Shown here: one piece after another, positions 1 to 11,480 of the stretch | Layout of the letters: each line of letters begins with the position of its first letter | Position numbering within the stretch: position 1 is the stretch's first letter | Assembly (NCBI RefSeq): GCF_964340395.1 | Contig: NC_135552.1 | Location: 17,314,694-17,378,693 of the forward strand | DNA length: 64,000 nt | Direction of reading: 5' to 3' | DNA from: Glandiceps talaboti | Lineage: Eukaryota; Hemichordata; Enteropneusta; Spengelidae | Program-made: the position numbers and the translations under genes | Notes under the pieces: model-generated | Databases searched by the model: none | What the model was told of the DNA's origin: nothing | Seen by the model: only the letters and a program-made list of their open reading frames with translations

Positions 1-117
1 CTTCCTACCTTTCACAATGATAATTGAGAAACAGCCACAACACAGATTAATAATTTGTTTATCTAGGGACTGCTAGGGAACCCCATCATCCTGATTATCA
101 GTATGTACTTTGTACTT

Positions 118-480
118 ACTATTTGTCTTCATTCAGCCAAGAAAAATACGAGTGACCTTACAGGTGATGTGTTGTCACTACAAGTAACTAGACGAGTAGT
201 CACAAACCCTTAAGGCCATAAGTGAATGAATGAATGAATGAATGAATGAATGAATGAATGAATGAATGAAGAAAAATTTGGGAGAGCAATATAACTATAC
301 TTATTCAAGCAATGGTTTACAAAAATTGGGAAAAAATAATGGGCCTTGATTCATATTTCAAGAAACACAGAACCAGTAACGTAGACACTAAATTGCCGTG
401 ATATAAATGACTCGGTATATATATCCATATTTTCTGTTCAAACCTGTATTGTGCATGGTATAATCAGTATTGTTCAATAA
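118..480. repeat. Dispersed palindrome-bearing repeat, copy 1 (BBS5 3' intron)
   Basis: A palindromic core (about 120-280) starts with tcttcattcagcc and ends with its inverse around an AATG microsatellite. It continues to 'gcatggtataat' near 470. The same order of blocks, at roughly 70 percent similarity by eye, is seen at 53875-54192. Both copies end a few dozen bases from a coding-exon splice donor. No coding potential was seen. Confidence 0.6.
222..271. repeat. (AATG)n microsatellite
   Basis: Uninterrupted gaat/aatg tetranucleotide repeats, about 12 units, lying in the loop of the palindromic repeat that surrounds it. Confidence 0.95.
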
Positions 481-497
481 AACTGTCCTGTACTCAC

Positions 498-3400
498 AGC
501 AAAAGCATCTGATTGGTCATCATCATTCACAATCTCTACAGCATCAAAGACTGGTTCTACTGTTAGTTCTTCCAAATGTTGTGGTCTGTCTTCTGTCTCA
601 TATTCCACACCAAAGATTGGATTAGCACTGTAAACGCGATGTAGACTCTGGATTTCTTTCACTACTTCTTGGAGTTTCTCTACAGGATCTATTCTGAAGC
701 CTAGTACATAACCACCACTCTATCAAAAAAAAAATAGTAACATAGAATTATCGACTTGAAATGTTCTATGGATTGACTATGTTTAACTTTTCTTGCATTT
801 GTGGAACAATAATTTCAAAACTGTATGCTTTACCTTGAATGTTAATTCAAAAGTTCATTTTGTAAAATTGATAGCTGACCTGAAGGTCATGGTCAAAGCT
901 CATGCATATCTGATAATATAAAATGTATTAATTTTTGCTTAATATTACTGCCATTTGGCCAAATTTATTCAGGTAGCAAAAGTGAGCTGCAATGTATCAC
1001 CTTCAATCATATCAATCCACTCATTTTCTTTCACAGATTTCTCAGTTGCAAACAATCAACACTAAAGTCATTTTTTCAGCCAAAATTTGCATGGCATGAA
1101 CCTTACCTGTACTGATGTTTCTAAGACTAAGGCCAGACCAAATTTGGAGTCTCGGATCTTTACAGTCCTCTAAAGACAAAAGAAAAATAAGCAGAACATT
1201 AACTTGAGCATTTATTTCACAAAGAATACAACTGATTCATCACTGCTTCCAACTTTGTCTGAAATAAGTGATATTAATAATAATGTGTATTTATAATTTG
1301 CCTTTTCTCCTGAGAGTTCAAGGCACTCACAATTATTACCCCTGGCATGGACCATGGTGACACAACAGCCCTTTTATACTTCCTCTACTCTCTGGTGAAA
1401 GAAGACTTCAGAAGTGGCTCCAGGCAGTAAACCTGTTTTACCTCACTTGCACAGTTACAGAGAATATAGTCTGTTACAAACAGACAACATACACATCAAT
1501 CCAAGTTAATATTAATATCAAAATTGTTAATTTGACTTCAAAGTGAGTTCATATAATTCATTATACGTCACCTGTCACCAATCTCGCATTCTGATTGGTC
1601 GAGAGCCCTGCAGATACACAGGCGTATTTTTCACCAACAGCCGTATTTTTGCTTGTTGTATCACGTGATCACTGCACGTCCCCTTGTAAACAAATCTAGC
1701 AGACAACTAGAAATACAGCTATAACCAGCATTTCCAATGCCAAATTTGTTGTCAACCGAACAAAATATCACCGTTGTATAAATTGTAACAAGTCTTTGAA
1801 CTGTACTTTTCATGTTACAGGGAAAAAGCCAAAAATTCCACACAGAACGGCGAAAGTCCAGTGACGGCGAACTCGCGGTCGTCACGCGATCGTAAACATG
1901 AATTCCTAAATTTATGAAGGATATGAAAATTACCACCACAGAGGGTGCAGTTTTTGCCTAACTAGAACAAGAAAGCATATCACGAACATTTTTGTACATT
2001 TAATGGAATACAGTACGCAAAACAAAGACGCACTCATTTTTCAGCTGATGGTTATAAGTTTGAAAATATCGCTGAGTGATATGCAAATAGTAAACAATAC
2101 GTCATACTACTGAGCAAACGCGCACTCTGATTGGATGATAAAGTTAAGGCTGACGTGTAAACAACCGCATTGCAGTTATCGGAGTGGTGCATGATACTAC
2201 GCTCAACAGTATAACGCGGAAGTGATTTTATTTTAAAATGAAACAGCATTTTTAGACATTCAAAAATTAATTCATCGTCGCAGGTGACGTATAAGTATGT
2301 TATTTGCCAAATACTGTTCCACATCTTGCTGCTCGAGTTAATTTTTCCGGTATAACGGCTCGCCTCCGGCTCTCCGTTATTACCGGAAAAATTACCTCTC
2401 GCAGCAAGATATGGAACGGTATTTGGCAAATAACATATACTTACATAGATAAACTTTCCAACAGCAGAGTGAAAGAAAGATGGCTAAAACTTACCATTTG
2501 TAAATATGGTACACTGACATTAAAGGTGTCATTCATATTTGCATGCCAAACCAATCGTACATTGGTTATGAAAAATGTTCCAAGGTTACCCTTACAATGA
2601 GAGAAAATGAAAATGAAGTTAGTCAACTTGTCTTTATCATTAACATATTTGGTTCTTTGTCTTCACTATATGTAGGTGTCTTTCTCTCTTATATTGAGAT
2701 TTCTACTAATACTTTACTATCTATAGTGCTAGGAATCTAATGATTTAGGGCCAAATCACAGAAAAGTGAAAGTTACTGAATGTGACAGTGTCTTCAGGAA
2801 ATGAGCTCTGACACTCTTCCTGTTAAAACACTGTAATACTGTCAAGTATTGTCACAGACAAGTAAGTTTACTCACTGTAACTCGAGACTACCGTTTGGAC
2901 AATGGGAGAGGGCCCATTGCTCATCTGTGTCTCACTTGTCTGTGGTATTGTAAATATATTTATTTTTAGTAGCGTATGAAAATTTTGGGAGAATGGCAAT
3001 TAAGGATGTGTGAGGCACACTTCAATTGGACAACAGTACATGGGGAAAGTAGACACTAAAAACTTTAACATTTACATTTAAGTAATGTAGCCAATCGGAT
3101 CACTGTATTCAGTGCAACTGTTGTTGACACATTTCTCAACAGTGGCAAGTAGAAATATGACCACTCATAAAGGGGACTAATATCCATGGAAAATACTTTT
3201 TGCATGTATTCAGCTAAAATAAATCCAGTCCTGAAACACCTACACTTACAGTACTTACCTGGTCACTAGATAAATTCCATACACCATTGACTTTATCATA
3301 TACTTGTTCCTGTGGTAGAAGTCTTAATTGTTTGTTGTTTATTAGTGCTCCTCTCAACTTTAAGTCACGGTACATCTTGGTTGTCTCGTAAGCACTAAAT

Positions 3401-6400
3401 GGAAACATACAACATACACCATTAGTGTATTCTTAGTTGTCACTGAGCTGAGAATTCAAGCAAGTAAACAATAACTTATTGATTTGTGCACAATATACTC
3501 CGAGTCTCACTGCTACTTACATGGGTGCATCAGTTAGCTAGTCCATAGACAATAGAGATATGGCTAGTCACATCAGAACTGAAAACACATATAGTCAAAC
3601 CTCGTTAGTATGAATACCTTGGGACTAGGTTATTCAGTTCGTTATATCTGTATTTCATTGTAACCGTACTGACACTGGGAGCACTCTTCAACATATCTCT
3701 CCTACAATGTAGGCTACTTTGTACATGTACAAGATATATGAATACTAATGGTATGGTGACAAGCTAACCAGTCACACACTGTATAAGACTTACCGATGCA
3801 CTGCTATAACTGATGTAAATAGTCGAGGACTTCCTGGAACCAGGTTTGTGAATATGAACTCAAATCTGGTATTATTACATCTGGTAAGTATATACAAAGC
3901 CTCTGTCTGTCCACGTAACTTGGAATTAGCAACTCTTGTTGTGACATTAACAATACAATTGTAACCTACAGATAAGTTAACTCTTGGTAGGGTCTGTGAA
4001 TGCCAAATAATTCTTAGGTTGGTGACCAATAAACGACCTGAAAATACAACAAATGAACAAGAAATTTAAATATTAAAACCAGAATGCTAAAACTCAGAAA
4101 AGGTCAATTATTGACTTTGGATTAAAATTCCAGTGGTCTCCCTAACACAAAGTGACACGGATACTAAACACTCTCATGGCAAAATGAAACCAATACTCCA
4201 AACTACAAAAAATGTATCTGTATGTTTCATTTTATGCAAAGATGATATCAAAACAGATACCAGACCCTAGGTCATGATCTTTTCCTTGACTTCAATCATG
4301 GACATTGGAGAGAAATGCCAAATACAAAAGGTGTTACAGGTCTCTGAGCCCCTTGGTAAAAAAAAAAATTCTGAGGAGAACACTCATAAAAACCTTAGGT
4401 CATTTGCTACTTTATCAGTACAAATATTTGTTTACTTTGTTTTAACTTTCTCATGAGTCTGTTAGAGTCAACATTTTTAGTAATTATCAATTATACTACC
4501 GGTAGTCTGTAAAATACAAGTCGTGCCAGGCCTCAAACTAGTCAAAGTCTAGGGTTGACTTGAGGCATGAGGGTGCCCCCGTCAAGGGGAACCTTATAGA
4601 ATACAATTATCCATAAACATATATCAATTGTCAATCTGAAGGAAAAAATCCTGTTAATAATGTATGCTAATTTTGTATGGCATAAAAGTACATCAAAGAC
4701 AGCTTGCCAAATCCACAGACTTTGATAAATAATTAGTCTTGATGTAGCATTTATTACATGTAGTTAAAATGGGGATAATCTATGGTGTGTTAACACTGAT
4801 TATGATGACATACATACATACATTGTATGTAGGAAATCAAGGTTTGTCAATAGATAGTTATTAGAATTAGGAACGCATAGCCTTGTATCGGGTGATTCAA
4901 TCAAACACACAACAAAACTGTGCATTACATGTAATGTAATGATTACATTGCCTTGTATGATCAGAAATGTATGTATATGTATATGTAATTGTATTGTACT
5001 ACTTTTACTTGTGAGCTACATATACAATCGACTTTGAACAATGGTCAAGTTGACAACTTAAAAGAAACATGGAATGAACCAAAGTGTGTCCAGTATAAAC
5101 ATCCCTGTTCAATTACTTAGTTTTGGTGGTCTGTTGATACATGTATAATAAACACTTGTTTCCCATGATGCAAGAACCCAGCCATATGTATTCACAGACT
5201 GTAAAATACATCATGTCACTCACCCTCACTGTTGTGTGAGGGTGCCCCATCATGGTGTATCTTACAGACTAATGCATTCACAGCTCACAATTTTTAGTTA
5301 AATCATGTGACCTTTGTGAATTTGCTGCTCCATAAAAATAATCTCAAGGTGCATGATATGACAGAACCACAGGACACACGAAAGCAAGTGTGGGTATTTG
5401 CACGAAAGCTTGCCATGTTCTCTGCAGCCATACTTTCAAGAGCACAGCAAGAGAAAGTGCAACAGAAACACTGTAATATCAGCACAAGTTCAAAGTACCT
5501 ACATCAGCACTGGAGTATAATGGAACTTTCTGTTATTACTGTGTTACGCTTACTGTATTAGATAATTAGACAATATTCAAATTATCGCACATGTTGTTTA
5601 TCGATATTTTGTTCTTTTCAGGTACAGCTAATTCATTTAACTATATTCTATTTTTTAATTGTTAAGACAAGAATGCAAACATCTTTAATTGAACCATGGC
5701 CCTTTTACTTTATTTCAGTGTTTACGCCTATTTGGGTCATAGCAGCATTTACATACTTTAATCATTGTCTGTACCCACCTGCTGAGTTATAAGAAGCATC
5801 ATATTGGGGGTATCCATAACCCATCAGTGCAGAGGATGCAGAAATATACCTTGTTCCTACATAAGTTGACGCGAATCAAGTAGGAAAGCAAGTTTTAGAC
5901 AGCAAGGGAAATATCTTAAAACTAGCAATCATGAGATGACAGATTGAGGTGAAAATGAAACTTTTAGATTGCTTTAATGCTGCTTACAAATTTTACATAG
6001 CCTGTATTAAAGTTTAGATACGGGTTTATATATACATGTAGTAAGGGAAATGTCATGAAACATACATGTAGCAATCATAAGATGATAGATTGCATTGAAA
6101 ATGTAATATTTATGTCACACCATGAAGACACTGTGATGTATGTAAATAAAAAATGCACTTGGCAATCCAAATTAGTGAGGTAACTTTTTGTGTTCTTTGA
6201 AAACTGGTACAAAAAAATGTATAGTTTCCCTTGGCACTGAAATGGTTTTCTTGATGCTGACAAATACAATTGAACAGTGGTATCTACTCTCATGTTTATA
6301 ATCCTCAGGCTCTTTTTTACACTCAAAGATGATTTTAAGGTATAGGAATTTTTATTGTATTGTATTGTGTTTGTGTTTTTGTATATGGGATTGTTGGCCA

Positions 6401-8106
6401 TCCACTCATGTGTATCCTGTGATAAAGTTTTAATAATCAAAACGGTAGTTCTCGGAATTTTGACATAAAATGATAAAGTACATGTACATTAAAAGTTATT
6501 GCCAATATTTAGTCTTGAACATCTACGATGTAGATAGTGTACATCTTAAAATACTAGGAATGCAAGGTGTGTGTGAATACTATCACACGGTATTGACATA
6601 ACAGCTACAGTATGTGTGAACACTATCACTCTATGACATTAAGCAGCTATGTGTGAACCCTCGCATTATATGAAAATACAGCTATGTGGGAACACTATCA
6701 CAGTTGTATGATGTAGTGATGTGTGAACACTATCACACTATAACATTAAGCAGCTGTGTGAACCCTCGCATTATATGAAAATACAGCTATGTGTGAACAA
6801 TCACATTATTTGAAAATACAGCTATGTGTGAACAATCACATTATTTGAAAATACAGCTATGTGGGAACACTATCACAGTTGTATGATGTAATGATGTGTA
6901 AACACTATCACACTATGACATTAAGCGGCTATGTGTAAACACTCACATTATATGAAAATACAGCTATGTGTAAACACTCACATTATTAGAAAATACAGCT
7001 ATGTGGGAACACTATCACAGTTGTATGATGTAGTGATGTGTAAACACTTCACTGTATGACATTATAGCTATATGTGAACACAGTGTGAACATGTGCACAT
7101 GCTGCAGTTATGTGGGATGTGAACACTATCACACTGTATCACTGTATGACATTACAGTTATATGGGAACACTATTACACTCTATGGCATGACAGCTATGT
7201 GTGAACACATCAAACTGTAAAAAAAAAGTGTATGGACATTACAGCTATGTATGAACACCATCACACTGTATGATGTACAACTATATGTGAACACACACAT
7301 GTACAATACTGTGTTAACAGTCAGTGACATATCTTAGTACCTACCTCTGTCTCCATTATTGCCTTTTGTATCTTCCACAGAATCCAATTTGTCTATAAGT
7401 GTTTCACCAGAACGAGTTTTCATCTGCCTAAAGTGAAGAAAAAAGATTAAATTGCACATGCCTTTATGAAATAAAACTCATCAGCAACTATTATATGTTC
7501 ATATCTTTGTCTGTAGTGACAAGAGCCCTTTTATAACTCATACTTCCTTCACCTGGTCACAGTTATGAAACCCATCTATGATCTAAGAATAAAATATATC
7601 TATGGGGAACCCTGAGGCCTCCTAAACAAAAACATACAAAGTACGTTCAGGTAACGAGCATTACGTGTAAGTACATCATTATTCGGTATATCAGTATGTT
7701 AAATTTACACCACTACTAACAGAGACAGACACTTTTGTGGAATAATCAAGTAAATTTACTTTTGATTCAGAGCCTATGATTATGAATGTCCCCGTCGAGA
7801 ATTGCTATAGTTAGTACGAGGATTTCAACCACAGTGTTACATTTCTTTCCTATATTTTGCGTTTTTACTCGCAATTCTGTTTACATAACTTGTTATAATT
7901 TATAAATACCAATTTTAGTTAAATGTGTACGTTTCTGTGGTAACTAACAGTGTTACTGTTAGTGAACCATTGATGTTGAATGGCTAGAAATTTTAGTCTG
8001 TGTGCAAATATAATGATATCAGATATAAAATTGAATCAATTACTTACTGGGGACTTATATCAAAACGGACATCTCTGTCCTCCCATAGTGCGTCAAACGT
8101 CGACAT
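498..8106 (-). CDS. BBS5: Bardet-Biedl syndrome 5 protein (BBSome subunit), 3' partial
   Basis: BBS5 is a BBSome subunit. Its PH-like (DM16) domains bind phosphoinositides, and the BBSome traffics membrane cargo to and from cilia. Coding exons, all with GT-AG borders and matching phase: 8048-8106, 7345-7427, 3794-4037, 3259-3394, 2495-2590, 1107-1169, 498-719. Together they give 301 residues. The start [16 protein letters not shown] matches the family N-terminus, so the ATG at 8104-8106 is secure. Diagnostic stretches are [14 protein letters not shown] and [14 protein letters not shown] (first PH-like domain, roughly residues 48-130), [39 protein letters not shown] and NPIFGVEYE (second domain and after). 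Human BBS5 has 341 residues, so about 40 C-terminal residues are missing. The last exon ends in a consensus donor (gtgagt) and no continuation is seen in bases 1-497, so the final exon lies outside the window. No frameshift or stop was seen. The 3.3 kb second intron carries a minisatellite and MITEs. Confidence 0.96.
1270..1440 (-). repeat. SINE 3' fragment
   Basis: Reverse-strand copy of the 3' half of the SINE seen complete at 27875-28246. Shared blocks are 'acaacagccctttta', 'acttcctc' and the ATT-rich tail (taataataat). The tRNA-like head with boxes A and B is absent. It lies in the BBS5 intron between the exons at 1107 and 2495. Confidence 0.65.
1561..2294. mobile_element. Non-autonomous DNA-transposon-like element with terminal inverted repeats
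   Basis: The left end TTATACGTCACCTG (1561-1574) is the exact inverse of the right end CAGGTGACGTATAA (2281-2294), so a 14 bp perfect terminal inverted repeat bounds about 734 bp. Subterminal 'ctgattgg' motifs occur near both ends. No transposase-like reading frame is visible. It sits in a BBS5 intron and abuts the hairpin at 2292-2443. Confidence 0.6.
2292..2443. mobile_element. 152 bp near-perfect hairpin (MITE-like foldback)
   Basis: Two arms of about 70 bases are inverse complements with only scattered mismatches. Arm 1 reads tatgttatttgccaaata and arm 2 ends tatttggcaaataacata. Both contain the CTTGCTGC and TTTTTCCGGTA blocks. The loop is only a few bases near cgcctccggc. The exon at 2495-2590 begins 51 bases further on, so the hairpin lies just past the splice donor of that BBS5 exon. 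Confidence 0.8.
3593..3676. mobile_element. Tc1/mariner-like (Tigger-type) end fragment
   Basis: 'gtcaaacctcgttagtatga' followed by 'gttcgttatatctgtatttc' resembles the TIR style of Tigger/mariner derivatives in animals (CAAACCTCGTTATAACGAA-like). Only a short piece remains and no partner end was located. The assignment is by motif resemblance only. Confidence 0.35.
4503..4602. mobile_element. Palindromic MITE family M1, copy A (diverged)
   Basis: Begins tagtctgtaaaatac, ends in a degraded accttatagaata, and carries the family core 'gagggtgcccccgtcaagg'. BBS5 intron 2. One of six copies in this window (4503, 5195, 22305, 54818, 55313, 59116). Confidence 0.65.
5195..5272. mobile_element. Palindromic MITE family M1, copy B
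   Basis: Starts agactgtaaaatacatcatg, ends tatcttacagacta, and has the internal stem ccctcac/gtgaggg followed by tgccccatcatgg. About 78 bp, shorter than the 54818 copy. BBS5 intron 2. Confidence 0.75.
6555..7320. repeat. Degenerate minisatellite with higher-order structure
   Basis: The phrase 'cagctatgtgtgaacac' with variants (gggaac, gtaaac) recurs about every 35-50 bases and alternates with 'tatcacac.gtatgacatta'. Some blocks repeat as larger units: 'gaaaatacagctatgtg' followed by 'ggaacactatcacagttg' occurs at about 6672, 6848 and 6989. It lies in BBS5 intron 2 and stops roughly 25 bases before the donor of the exon at 7345-7427. Confidence 0.9.
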
Positions 8107-8240
8107 GGTATTGCAAACAGAAGACAATCACAAAGTAATAACATCAACAACATATATTCATCGAGTGTAGGTCGCCATCTTAGCCTGTCAAATATTTCCC
8201 AGCGTACATCACGAAGGCGCTGCCTCTTGAGGGCGCACTT
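8107..8240 (-). promoter_or_regulatory. BBS5: Probable BBS5 5' UTR / core promoter
   Basis: Sequence directly upstream of the BBS5 start codon. It contains CGCCATCTT (8173-8181), which reads AAGATGGCG on the gene strand, a YY1 motif often found near TSSs of TATA-less promoters. No TATA box is apparent. I looked for an RFX X-box, expected for a ciliary gene, and saw no convincing one here. Confidence 0.4.
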
Positions 8241-11049
8241 GATAGACGTTTCATCGATGAGATCGAAAGCTAGGGATACAGCATATAGGATTATTTGCGA
8301 GGGGGAGGGGGTCGTTCCACTTGAAAATGTCAGTCAAAAATTTAGGATTACTATACACTGCAATAGCAGTCGCTTCTGCTTGTGTTTATAGACCATGTAG
8401 GATAAATCATATTGATATAGTGTGTGGAATGCTAAAATAAATGTGACTGCTTTATCACAAGTTTGTGTTTAATACATGTCATAACAATTTACATCAACGA
8501 TGAAATTCAAATCTTACACAGAAGTTATGCAAAATTCACTCAGAACTTTATTGTCAAATATTAATCAGTAATATGAAAATTATGCAAATCAGTAATGGGA
8601 CTGTTTATAGTTTTATATTGATAAAAAGAACAGAAAAAAATTACATTTCTATCAAGAAATTACGTATTGTGTCTTTAATCGACATTCTTGTATTTGCTGT
8701 TAAATCACATTAGGATTTCTGAATATCACAAACTCTATCCGTGACAAATCATCCTTAATATTTTGACATTGGGGTTTTTTGATTCCCAATACTTTAAAAC
8801 TAATATGTACATATCCACTTCATAGTGATATTGTTGACAATATTGTACATTTATATTGTAAAAAAATTTAAAAAATAACCAAAACTTTACAGACAGATCA
8901 TACTGTACATATTCAAAAATAAAACAATAATTTTAGTTATAAACCTGAAAACCATAGCTTCTGAACTATGGATGACACATTGTACATATCTGCTTCTGCA
9001 AAAGTTGAGTTTGGCGTATTTTCACCTCGCCGTAACTTTAACTAGAGTCCACCATTTTATACACTGTAAAAATGTAAACCTCAACTGACATCTCAAATTT
9101 CACAAAAAGATGAATTCTTATGTGCTTTAAATGACCATAGTAAAACGAGGCAAAGTCTTTGTGTAACGGTCCATTCCAGAATTTTCGGTAGAAATAGGGG
9201 TAATTTGACCCAGAAGTTGAAGCTGACCTGGTTTGACTGCACTGGTGACCTTCCCATGCATGCTTTCACAGCAAACAGAAAAACATGGGAGTGCAACGAA
9301 GTACAAAAAAGATTTTCAATTCTGATTGAGAATGAAATAGTGATGAGATCGTATGAATTTATCTCGGTGAATTCTCCAGCATGATTACCCGTTGATGGCG
9401 TGATGAGATCTTACGGCCAACACAGCATGCAATGTCAGGGGTTAAAAATTCTTGTCAAAATCTATTAGACCAGGACTAGTGGAAATTGAAATCTACTAGT
9501 CCTGCTTGGAAATCTACTATTTAGTTCCTTATAAAGTCTGTTTACGTATGTACGTGGTGGTGGTGGTGGGGGGGGGGGGGGGGGGTTAGTGAATTATTCT
9601 ACTCGTCTAATTATCCAATAATGCAACCTAAATACTTTAATGCCATGCACTTATTTCAAAGTGTGGTGCCATTTCTATAACCAGGTATGAGGAGAGCTAC
9701 ATGCAAAGAAATTAAGCAATGACAGGTTCTATCACAATCTGATTAAAATCCGATGTAGATGTCGGCTAATCATTCATTGTTAATTTACCTCTGTATTTTT
9801 GCTTGAATTGACCTTCATGATACATGTTTACATTTTCGTCTTGATGGCCGCCTCTTTGCTCTATCAGTGCAATTCCACTGATTTTATATGTAACATTCCT
9901 GACATCTACTCTACAAATGAAATACACAGATACACTAACCCTACTGCAACTATTTTCTTTGTCCTCATTGACTAAATAACACAATTATTTATAACTATTT
10001 AACTGTTAAATTGTAATAAATTCTTTTATGACACGTTTCTTTGGTGGTACACAGTCAATTCATCATCATGACTGTCATCATTTCCAACAGCAATGCTATG
10101 AAATCCTCGGTCAGGCTATTTTTTGATGAATACAAAACAAATATCTTCATTGTTCTTTTTTATGCATATATGAAGACACATCGTTTAATTTTCCACTATT
10201 TTTACTAACTCATTAACTCATTCACTATTTTACTGACTCCTCAACTTATTCACCATTCTTAACCCCTATCCAATCACAGCATACCCAATCCCTAAATACA
10301 CCACTAAAATGTTTCACAGATAGAAACATTACTTTTATTACAGACAAGGAAGGCTTTTATAAATAATCTATTTACTAAAGGTTATGTCTAAATGCTACAA
10401 ATGCAACACTTATAGGCAATTATTGCATAGAAGCTTTAAAAAAAAAACTTTTTGGCAAATCGAGATGTATATGTACCTTAGGGACAATCGCACACATGTC
10501 ATACAAGCTCAGTAAGTGAACTCTGTTCCCTTAGGGGGAGGGAGTCTGGCATCAATGCGATTGCTGAACTTCATTTTCGCACTTTTAACCAAACTTTCAC
10601 GCCTTTAATGATAACAGCTTCTGTATTTACTACTGAGATGTTGATAAGTAGCTTCCCGTAGTATTTTGAGGTGTTTTACCATCATCTCAGTGAACAGGTT
10701 CATAAGGCTGGAACTTCATGTTTACTATCATGTTTTTACACATATCATGGTTTACATCGTATATAAATGTTTGATGTCACACTTGTAAACGTTTGTTTGT
10801 CCAACATTTTGCGATCATCCCTTAGAGTTATTAATTGATCAATATGCAGAAGTGCCTAACTTTCTAGAATACTATTGTCTTTAAATGCATTCTAATTCCT
10901 ATTTTGAACACAAAAAACTAAGTTTGAATGTGGAAAAAAAATACTCTTCTCTGTACTTGAGATTATTTGTATAAGTATGTCTAATAGCAGTGTTAATTTT
11001 TGGGGTGACCTTTCTAATAAAAAACACTTGTTGCACACTATCAGCTGTA
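8241..11049. other. Intergenic, no gene recognised
   Basis: AT-rich sequence between the BBS5 start and the MITE at 11050. It holds a GGT/poly-G run (9555-9586) and a short inverted repeat around 'ggactagtgg...ctactagtcc' (9471-9506). The short open frames here (for example 9093-9296 and 9766-9984, minus) have no recognisable motif and look like chance. Confidence 0.6.
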
Positions 11050-11392
11050 TTAGGCCAAACCAAAAAAATGTGTGGTTCCAATAATGCCCAATTTCGAAAT
11101 AGGGTGGGTAGGTAGAATTTTTTTCTTTTAAATCATCAATGTGATAGCACTTTCTGAACGATACACAGAAGACGTCGTGTGATACGCTGTATTCTGCCAT
11201 GTTGTTTTTTATCATATGAGGCGATGACTTCTTAAATCTCACTATTTCTTCCGCGACTTTGCAATTTTTTTCAATTTTTCAATAATTTTTTTTTGATTTA
11301 CCTAAAAAAAAAGTTTAAGGTCGGCAATGAAATACTAGGTTGAGTCAGGTTACCGGAACTAAACATTTTTTTTTTGGCTTTACAAACTTTCA
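11050..11392. mobile_element. MITE family M2, copy 1
   Basis: One end reads ttaggccaaaccaaaaaaat then gtgtggttcc, and the other end reads ggaactaaacattttttttt then tggc, giving inverted ends of the AGGCCAAA...GGTTCC type. The inner block gggtgggtaggtag and a second inner block (ttcttccgcgactttgc) match a copy in opposite orientation at 35583-35950. It lies downstream of the PPC-like gene. Confidence 0.65.
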
Positions 11393-11480
11393 CAGTAATA
11401 ACAGCATTTTGTTATGCATTATCAATACAATGAACAGAAGCTAATTTCTGGATCTAGTTGACAGTCTATATCTGTCATAA

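Noticed and set aside
2052-2600. Plus and minus frames with similar peptides (MPNTVP.LAAR.NFSG)
   Set aside because: The resemblance comes from the hairpin arms at 2292-2443 being inverse copies, not from a protein family.
7510-7615. Possible further SINE fragment ('agcccttttata...acttcctt')
   Set aside because: Only about 25 bases resemble the SINE body. Too short to separate from chance.
8107-8300. Possible RFX X-box in the BBS5 promoter
   Set aside because: Many ciliary genes have one, so I searched both strands, but no sequence fits the two half-sites well.
10892-11242. 116-codon minus-strand frame
   Set aside because: Overlaps MITE M2 copy 1. It is not open in the second copy and has no recognised motif.
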